Shown here piece by piece: positions 6,497 to 10,780 of a DNA stretch of 10,780 nucleotides; the first letter of the stretch is position 1, and each line of letters begins with the position of its first letter. This DNA is from CAG-791 sp002449595 (GTDB lineage: Bacteria; Bacillota; Clostridia; Lachnospirales; Lachnospiraceae), in contig CAMNHV010000056.1 of NCBI GenBank assembly GCA_946539855.1, positions 1-10,780 on the forward strand, in the 5' to 3' direction. The notes beneath the pieces were generated by a model. That model saw only the letters and a program-made list of their open reading frames with translations, had not been told where the DNA came from and made no database searches. Position numbers and translations under genes: made by a program.

Positions 6497-7559
6497 CGCC
6501 GATCGCCTCCTCGTCTTCAGATTCCGGTTTGTTCATGACCTGGATGTTGAACGGATCCACCTGGATGTCGACTTCGGAGCCGACTTCGCTGAGCTTCGTG
6601 GAGTGGACGAGCCACTCGAAGCCGCCCGCTTCAACTTCCATCTCGTAATGGACGCCCTTGAAGATGACGTGGCTGACGACGCCCGGAAGCGTGCCCTGTC
6701 CGCGCGGGACGAGCTCGATGTCTTCGGGCCTTATGACGATGTCGACGGGCTTGTTCTCGCCAAAGCCCTTGTCCACGCAGACGAACTTCGTGCCGAGGAT
6801 ATCGACGAGCTCGTCGCGGACCATGGTCGCGCCGATGATGTTGCTGTCCCCGATGAAGTCGGCGACGAACGCGTTCTCCGGCTCGTTGTAGATCTTCTCG
6901 GGACTGCCCTCCTGCTGGATGTAGCCCTGGTTCATGACGACGATGTGGTCGGACATGGTCAGCGCTTCTTCCTGGTCGTGGGTGACGTAAATGAAGGTGA
7001 TGCCGAGCTCATTCTTCATGCGGATCAGCTCGTACTGCATCTCCTGCCTGAGTTTTAAATCGAGTGCGCCGAGGGGCTCGTCGAGGAGCAGGACCTTCGG
7101 CTCGTTCACGATCGCGCGCGCGATCGCGACACGCTGCTGCTGACCGCCGGAAAGCGAATCAGGCATGCGGTGCTCATACCCGTCCAGATTGACGAGGCGG
7201 AGCGCGTATTTGATCTTGTCATTGATGTAGCTCTGCGGCTTATTCCTGATCTTGAGGCCGAACGCGATGTTCTCGGCCACGTCCATATGCGTAAACAGCG
7301 CATATTTCTGGAATACGGTGTTGAGCTGCCGCTTGTTTGGTGCGAGGCTCGTGATGTCTTCTCCGTCAAAGATCACGCGGCCCTTGTCCGGCGTCTCGAA
7401 TCCGCCGATGATGCGCAGGGTCGTGGTCTTGCCGCAGCCTGAGGGCCCAAGCAGTGTGACGAAGGAATTCTCATAGATAGAGAGGTTCAGATCGTCCAGG
7501 ATGAGCTGGCTGCCATACGATTTGGAAATGTGTTCCAGGGTGATCAGGTCTCTTTTCAA
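6483..7559 (-). CDS. potA: Spermidine/putrescine ABC transporter ATP-binding protein, TTG start
   Basis: PotA hydrolyses ATP to drive polyamine import by PotB and PotC. The 358-residue reading is full length. It has Walker A GPSGCGKT (38-45), the Q-loop Gln84 in FQKYALF, the signature LSGGQQQR (136-143), Walker B VLLLDEP (156-162) with catalytic Glu161, and the switch His194 in VTHDQ. From about 235 a TOBE-type regulatory domain follows, including VIRPEDIELVPRGQG (275-289). The C-terminal tail is acidic (ESEDEE). The start is TTG at 7559, set by GGAGG 7 nt upstream; there is no alternative ATG before the Walker A region. It is the first gene of potA-potB-potCD and follows a terminator-like hairpin that leaves no room for a promoter between them. 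The general family could serve other substrates, but the PotD half of the operon points to polyamines. Confidence 0.95.
   Translation of the reverse strand: MKRDLITLEHISKSYGSQLILDDLNLSIYENSFVTLLGPSGCGKTTTLRIIGGFETPDKGRVIFDGEDITSLAPNKRQLNTVFQKYALFTHMDVAENIAFGLKIRNKPQSYINDKIKYALRLVNLDGYEHRMPDSLSGGQQQRVAIARAIVNEPKVLLLDEPLGALDLKLRQEMQYELIRMKNELGITFIYVTHDQEEALTMSDHIVVMNQGYIQQEGSPEKIYNEPENAFVADFIGDSNIIGATMVRDELVDILGTKFVCVDKGFGENKPVDIVIRPEDIELVPRGQGTLPGVVSHVIFKGVHYEMEVEAGGFEWLVHSTKLSEVGSEVDIQVDPFNIQVMNKPESEDEEAIGVDLS
6506..6512 (-). promoter_or_regulatory. Strong ribosome binding site deciding the potB TTG start
   Basis: GAGGAGG lies inside the end of potA, 9 nt before the TTG at 6496. No ATG is within reach, so it supports TTG as the real initiation codon. 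Confidence 0.7.
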
Positions 7560-7566
7560 CTTTTGT

Positions 7567-7571
7567 CCTCC
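7567..7571 (-). promoter_or_regulatory. Ribosome binding site deciding the potA TTG start
   Basis: GGAGG lies 7 nt before the TTG at 7559, an ideal distance, and about 12 nt after the U-tract of the leader hairpin. Confidence 0.75.
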
Positions 7572-7583
7572 GGGGTTATGCAG

Positions 7584-7627
7584 AAAATGTGCCTAAGCAG
7601 CGTCTTGATGGAACTGCCTAAGCACAT
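7584..7627 (-). terminator. Terminator or attenuator hairpin between proA and potA
   Basis: In minus-strand RNA, AUGUGCUUAGGCAG (7627-7614) pairs with CUGCUUAGGCACAU (7600-7587) over 14 unbroken base pairs, two of them G-U. The loop is 13 nt and the stem is followed by UUU, C, U. On the plus strand the two G-U pairs become A/C mismatches, so the structure is built for the transcribed strand. It lies 61 nt after the proA stop and 24 nt before the potA TTG. It can end the proline operon, but it also lies in the leader of any transcript reaching potA. In the upstream part of the gap (7628-7687) I see only weak promoter-like hexamers. Confidence 0.7.
7590..7624. repeat. Two identical 10-bp near-palindromic boxes in the potA leader
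   Basis: TGCCTAAGCA occurs at 7590-7599 and again at 7615-7624, exactly 25 bp apart. Each copy differs from its own reverse complement at only two positions, so each could be a half-symmetric protein site; together they form the two arms of the hairpin. Confidence 0.6.
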
Positions 7628-7687
7628 ATCTTAAAATACGCTCACGGATAATCATGCACTATGCGGGGGAGAAATGCAAGAAAAAGC

Positions 7688-9007
7688 TCATCCTCTTATC
7701 TGGCCGTCGCCTTCGATGGTGTACTTGTAGGACATGATCTCGCGGAGGCCCATGGGACCGCGGGCGTGGAGCTTCTGGGTGCTGATGCCGATCTCGGCGC
7801 CGAAGCCGAACTCGAAGCCGTCGGTGAAACGGGTCGAGACGTTGTGGTAGACGCAGGCGGAGTCGATCTCTTTGAGGAAAAGAGATGCGGCGGCGGGATC
7901 TTCGGTGATGATGCAGTCGGAGTGGCCGGTGTGATAGCGGTTGATGTGGTCGATCGCTTCGCGGACGTCGCCGACGATTTTGACGGACATGATGTAGTCC
8001 AAATATTCTTTTCCGAAGTCATCGATTGAGGCCGGAAGGATGCGCTGGATGCGGCCGGAGGAGGAAGTAAATTCTGCCTCGGGGAGGTCGGAGCCGGTCA
8101 AAAGAGGCAGAGAGGCCTCGTCCGCGCGGAGCTCGACCGGGTGCTCCGGGACGGCTTCGCGGAGAGCTTCGGCAATTTTGGGGAGAAACTCTTCTGCTAC
8201 GGCTTCGTGGATGACCAGGGACTCGGCGGCGTTGCAGACGCCGATGCGCTGGGTCTTTGCGTTGATGATGATGGGGAGGACCTTCGCGGGATCGGCGGCC
8301 TTGTCGACGTAGATATGGCAGTTGCCGACGCCGGTCTCGATCACGGGGATCCGGCTGTTTTCGACGACGCTGCGGATGAGGCCTGCGCCGCCGCGCGGGA
8401 TCAGGAGGTCGACGTACTCGCGCTGCTGCATGAAGATACGGGTCGCCTCGCGGTCCGTGACATCGATCAGCTGCAGGGCAGATTCGGTGATGCCTGCGGC
8501 GCGGAGCGCCTCGTGCAGGACGTCGACGATTGCGCGGTTGGAGGACAGCGCGTCGCTGCCGCCTTTCAGGATCGCGCAGCTGCCTGCTTTGAAGCAAAGG
8601 GCGAATGCGTCCGCCGTGACGTTCGGGCGGGACTCGAAAATGATTCCGATGACGCCCATCGGAACAGAGATCTTCTTCAGGCGCATGCCGTTGGGACGCT
8701 CGAAGGAATCCAGCGTGACGCCGACCGGATCCGGAAGCTTTGCGACTTCGAGGAGGCCTTCCGCCATCTGCCGGATCCGCGCATCGGTCAGGCGGAGACG
8801 GTCCTGGAGGGCGTCGGACATACCCTTTTCTACGGCGCGCTTCATATCCTCTTCATTCGCGGAAAGGATGTCGGCGGCGCGGCGCACAAGAAGGTCCGCG
8901 GCCGCGGCGAGGAGCACGTTCTTCTGCTCTCCGGTCAGTCTGGCCGTCTCGAAGCGGGCGTCTTTTGCCTTCTCACAGATCTGAATGATGTAATCGTGAA
9001 GTTCCAT
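7688..9007 (-). CDS. proA: Gamma-glutamyl phosphate reductase (glutamate-5-semialdehyde dehydrogenase)
   Basis: ProA reduces gamma-glutamyl phosphate to glutamate-5-semialdehyde with NADPH, the second step of proline synthesis. It belongs to the aldehyde dehydrogenase superfamily. Visible marks are PMGVIGIIFESRPNVTADAF (116-135), LKGGSDALSSN (147-157), LIPRGGAGLI (202-211), the catalytic Cys258 in QRIGVCNAAESLV (253-265), and the C-terminal STRFTDGFEFGFGAEIGISTQ and KLHARGPMGL motifs. At 439 residues it is somewhat longer than the usual 410-420. The excess seems to be a short insertion (about residues 305-330, TGSDLPEAEFTSSSG region) before the conserved YLDYIMSVKIV. The ATG at 9007 has AAAGGA 9 nt upstream. 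It follows fthC by 45 bp and ends the proB-fthC-proA cluster. Confidence 0.96.
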   Translation of the reverse strand: MELHDYIIQICEKAKDARFETARLTGEQKNVLLAAAADLLVRRAADILSANEEDMKRAVEKGMSDALQDRLRLTDARIRQMAEGLLEVAKLPDPVGVTLDSFERPNGMRLKKISVPMGVIGIIFESRPNVTADAFALCFKAGSCAILKGGSDALSSNRAIVDVLHEALRAAGITESALQLIDVTDREATRIFMQQREYVDLLIPRGGAGLIRSVVENSRIPVIETGVGNCHIYVDKAADPAKVLPIIINAKTQRIGVCNAAESLVIHEAVAEEFLPKIAEALREAVPEHPVELRADEASLPLLTGSDLPEAEFTSSSGRIQRILPASIDDFGKEYLDYIMSVKIVGDVREAIDHINRYHTGHSDCIITEDPAAASLFLKEIDSACVYHNVSTRFTDGFEFGFGAEIGISTQKLHARGPMGLREIMSYKYTIEGDGQIRG

Positions 9008-9052
9008 TTTGTCCCGTCCTTTCCCTGCGATGAATCAGTGTCTTGTTTCGTT

Positions 9053-9763
9053 TTATTCTCCGAGGATCGTGCCGTATTCCGTCACGAACAGGTCTGTTTT
9101 CTGGTCCTGTGCTTCCATTGGAAGCGGTTCTTTTATCATTTGGAGTGCGAATGCGGCGCCTGCGAAGAAGATCAAGCTGTCGTCGGACGCGGGAGCCTCA
9201 GCGCCGCGCATCTTCCGCCGGCTCTGCGAGACGAAGCCGTCATAATATCCTGCGCCGTAGCCGATGCGGTTCAGCCGAGGATCGAAGGCGACACAGGGAA
9301 CGATGACGAGCGCGCGGCGGATATTTCCGGAGGAATCCTTCATGTTGGGACTCCACAGCCACGCCGGATCCGGGACGGGCTCTTCGATCCCGTAGCGGTT
9401 TGTCTCGAGTACATCGCCGTCCTCGTACTTGTAGAACGACATGACTCTTCTGCCTTCTACGCGCGGAAGGTAGACGGACTTGCCATCTTCGAGCGCTGTC
9501 TGGATGAGATCGTTAGTCTGATATTCTGATCCGAACGACCGGAAACAGAGGACGTCGTCTGCCTGCTGGTAAGCCGGAAGTGCAAGAATCGTCTCGGTGA
9601 TCCTTCTGGACTTATCTTCGCGCTTCTTCTGCGGCATCGCGTCCCGCTTGCGCAGGATCAGCTGGCGGATCCTCTTCTTTTCGTCGCTCTCGTCGAGAAC
9701 GATTGGCGGTCGGTGATTCACTTTTTCATTTCCACCTGATGAGGTGGATGCTTGTTGATTCAT
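9053..9763 (-). CDS. fthC: 5-formyltetrahydrofolate cyclo-ligase
   Basis: This enzyme (also called MTHFS or YgfA) uses ATP to convert 5-formyltetrahydrofolate to 5,10-methenyltetrahydrofolate, returning an inhibitory storage folate to one-carbon metabolism. It has the N-terminal IRQLILRKRDAM (32-43) and KSRRITETIL, the middle YGIEEP (124-129), and the C-terminal nucleotide-binding loop GYGAGYYDGF (168-177) followed by DLFVTEYG. At 236 residues it is longer than the usual 180-200. About 27 extra N-terminal residues, low in complexity (MNQQASTSSGG), precede the family start. The ATG at 9763 has only a weak GAG-type signal. An alternative is the GTG at 9721, with AGGTGG 10 nt upstream, giving 222 residues; that signal lies in a hairpin. 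It sits between proB (88 bp upstream) and proA (45 bp downstream). Confidence 0.9.
   Translation of the reverse strand: MNQQASTSSGGNEKVNHRPPIVLDESDEKKRIRQLILRKRDAMPQKKREDKSRRITETILALPAYQQADDVLCFRSFGSEYQTNDLIQTALEDGKSVYLPRVEGRRVMSFYKYEDGDVLETNRYGIEEPVPDPAWLWSPNMKDSSGNIRRALVIVPCVAFDPRLNRIGYGAGYYDGFVSQSRRKMRGAEAPASDDSLIFFAGAAFALQMIKEPLPMEAQDQKTDLFVTEYGTILGE
9731..9748 (-). promoter_or_regulatory. Hairpin hiding a possible internal ribosome binding site of fthC
   Basis: TCCACCT (9731-9737) and AGGTGGA (9742-9748) form a perfect 7-bp stem with a 4-nt loop inside the 5' end of the fthC frame. In minus-strand RNA the 3' arm carries AGGUGG, 10 nt before the in-frame GTG at 9721. The pairing is certain; a regulatory role is inference. 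Confidence 0.4.
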
Positions 9764-9784
9764 CTATTCGTTCTCAGCTGATAC

Positions 9785-9823
9785 GTCGGATGGACGATGG
9801 TTCTTACCGATAATGTCGGATGG
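9785..9823. repeat. Short direct repeat in the proB-fthC gap
   Basis: GTCGGATGG occurs at 9785-9793 and 9815-9823, a 30-bp period with patchy further matches. The 88-bp gap shows no clear terminator or promoter. Confidence 0.4.
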
Positions 9824-9851
9824 TCAGTAATTCGTCGCTTCTCGTCCATTT

Positions 9852-10766
9852 TTATTGTTCCAGCAAGTGCCGCTGCAGGTCAAACGTCGGATCCGGATGC
9901 GCCTGGAACAGCGTCCCGTAGTCCGCGCCGTCGATGATCCGGTGAATAATGTGCATGTCTTCACCGCTCAGGATCAGCATGTCGCAGCCGCTTTTCACGG
10001 CGATCTGAGCTGCGGAGAGCTTGGTCTGCATGCCGCCGGTGCCGGCCATGCTTCCAGTCGTGCTCTTGCCGAGACTTATGATCTTGTCGTCGAGCTTTTC
10101 TACAAGAGGAATGAACTTCGCGTCCTCGTGGATGTGCGGGTCGTCAGAGTACAGGCCGTCGACGTCCGAAAGCAGGATGAGCAGGTCTGCGCCGACGAGG
10201 GACGCAACGATCGCGGACAGTGTGTCGTTGTCGCCGACTGCGATCTCGCTTGTGGCGACGGAGTCGTTTTCGTTGACGACCGGGATGACGCCGAGCCGCA
10301 GGAGCTCGGTGAAGGTGTTCTGCAGGTTTTCTTTGCCTTCGCCGCTCGTTACGTTGTTCATCGTCATGAGGACCTGCGCCGAAGTCTGATTGTAATCGTC
10401 GAAGAATTTCTGGTACAGCATCATGAGCCGCGCCTGCCCGACGGCCGCGTAGGCCTGCTTCAGGGTCATGTGGCCCTCGCGCTTCAATATGTCGGACTCC
10501 GCCCGCAGTGCGTCTCTTCCGACCGCCATCGCGCCGCTGCTGACAAGGATCACTTCCTTGCCGCGGTTCTTCAGGTCGCAGAGTTCCCGCGCGAGCACGT
10601 CGATCCTGTGGAAGTCGACGTGTCCCGTCGTGGGATGCAGCAGCGACGAGGATCCGACCTTGACGACGATGCGCTGCCGGTCCTTCAGGCCGCTGCGGTA
10701 GGCGGCGTTTTTCGCTGCGGTGTCTGTGGCTGTCATGGTGCTTGTGGCGGTGTCTGCGTTGGTCAT
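9852..10766 (-). CDS. proB: Glutamate 5-kinase without PUA domain
   Basis: ProB phosphorylates glutamate to gamma-glutamyl phosphate, the committed and usually proline-inhibited step of proline synthesis. The reading of 304 residues covers the amino-acid-kinase domain: VVKVGSSSL (34-42), VSSGAMAVG (75-83), VNENDSVA (164-171), GDNDTLSA (178-185), LSDVDGLY (199-206) and GTGGMQTKLSAAQIA (242-256). It ends shortly after the kinase domain, so it lacks the C-terminal PUA domain of E. coli ProB (367 residues); such short forms are common in Firmicutes. The ATG at 10766 has GGAG 8 nt upstream. About 25 residues rich in Thr, Ala and Asp precede the core and include a second in-frame ATG at 10736 without a ribosome binding site. 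First gene of the proB-fthC-proA cluster in the window; only 14 bp upstream are visible. Confidence 0.96.
   Translation of the reverse strand: MTNADTATSTMTATDTAAKNAAYRSGLKDRQRIVVKVGSSSLLHPTTGHVDFHRIDVLARELCDLKNRGKEVILVSSGAMAVGRDALRAESDILKREGHMTLKQAYAAVGQARLMMLYQKFFDDYNQTSAQVLMTMNNVTSGEGKENLQNTFTELLRLGVIPVVNENDSVATSEIAVGDNDTLSAIVASLVGADLLILLSDVDGLYSDDPHIHEDAKFIPLVEKLDDKIISLGKSTTGSMAGTGGMQTKLSAAQIAVKSGCDMLILSGEDMHIIHRIIDGADYGTLFQAHPDPTFDLQRHLLEQ
10707..10766 (-). repeat. Imperfect 30-bp tandem duplication at the proB start
   Basis: The first two blocks of ten codons align as MTNADTATST and MTATDTAAKN, sharing MT and DTA in register. At DNA level GCGGTGTCTG recurs at 10717-10726 and 10747-10756, 30 bp apart. 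Both blocks begin with ATG (10766 and 10736), but only the first has a ribosome binding site. Confidence 0.5.
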
Positions 10767-10780
10767 GTTGTTGTCTCCGA

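Noticed and set aside
7628..7687. Promoter-like hexamers upstream of the potA hairpin (TTGCAT and CATGAT, 17 bp apart)
   Set aside because: They match the consensus at only three and four of six positions, too weak to call.
8141..9529. Long plus-strand open frame of 462 codons opposite proA and fthC
   Set aside because: It lies antisense to two well-supported genes, crosses their boundary and shows no recognisable family motif. Such frames are expected opposite GC-rich genes.
9764..9851. CRISPR-like repeat
   Set aside because: There are only two short 9-bp copies with no repeat array and no cas genes in the window.

Overview
This window looks like an ordinary chromosomal stretch of a GC-rich member of the Clostridia, most likely Lachnospiraceae-like. 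The signs are the form of the queuosine enzyme Tgt, the tgt-yajC pair, a fused PotC-PotD polyamine transporter, Shine-Dalgarno-led genes with some TTG starts, and a ProB without its C-terminal PUA domain. The taxonomic call is an inference from remembered family patterns. Every supported gene lies on the minus strand, so transcription runs from the right edge to the left edge. I see no mobile element, CRISPR array, tRNA, rRNA, phage gene or defence gene.

In transcription order the layout is as follows. (1) 10766-7688 is a proline-synthesis cluster: proB (glutamate 5-kinase), a 5-formyltetrahydrofolate cyclo-ligase gene (fthC) set between the two proline genes, and proA (gamma-glutamyl phosphate reductase). 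(2) A 14-bp GU-compensated hairpin with a U-tract sits at 7584-7627. It lies just upstream of a complete polyamine ABC transporter operon at 7559-3790: potA (ATPase), potB (permease) and a potCD fusion (permease plus substrate-binding protein). These three genes overlap each other, and potA and potB start with TTG behind strong ribosome binding sites. (3) A beta-propeller lactonase-family gene (3735-2647) follows after a GC-rich hairpin. (4) tgt (2563-1424) and yajC (1242-916) come next, separated by a probable terminator. (5) leuB (3-isopropylmalate dehydrogenase) starts at 758 and runs off the left edge.

The genes make up several independent housekeeping functions: glutamate-to-proline synthesis (ProB makes gamma-glutamyl phosphate, ProA reduces it), folate salvage, polyamine uptake, tRNA queuosine modification, Sec translocon accessory function and leucine synthesis.

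I found no convincing undescribed system. The points most worth checking concern regulation and gene structure: the twin near-palindromic boxes that form the potA leader hairpin, the paired TTG starts, a hairpin that could hide an internal start of fthC, and a 30-bp duplication that copies the proB start codon. All coordinates and pairings were worked out by eye, with no alignment or folding software.
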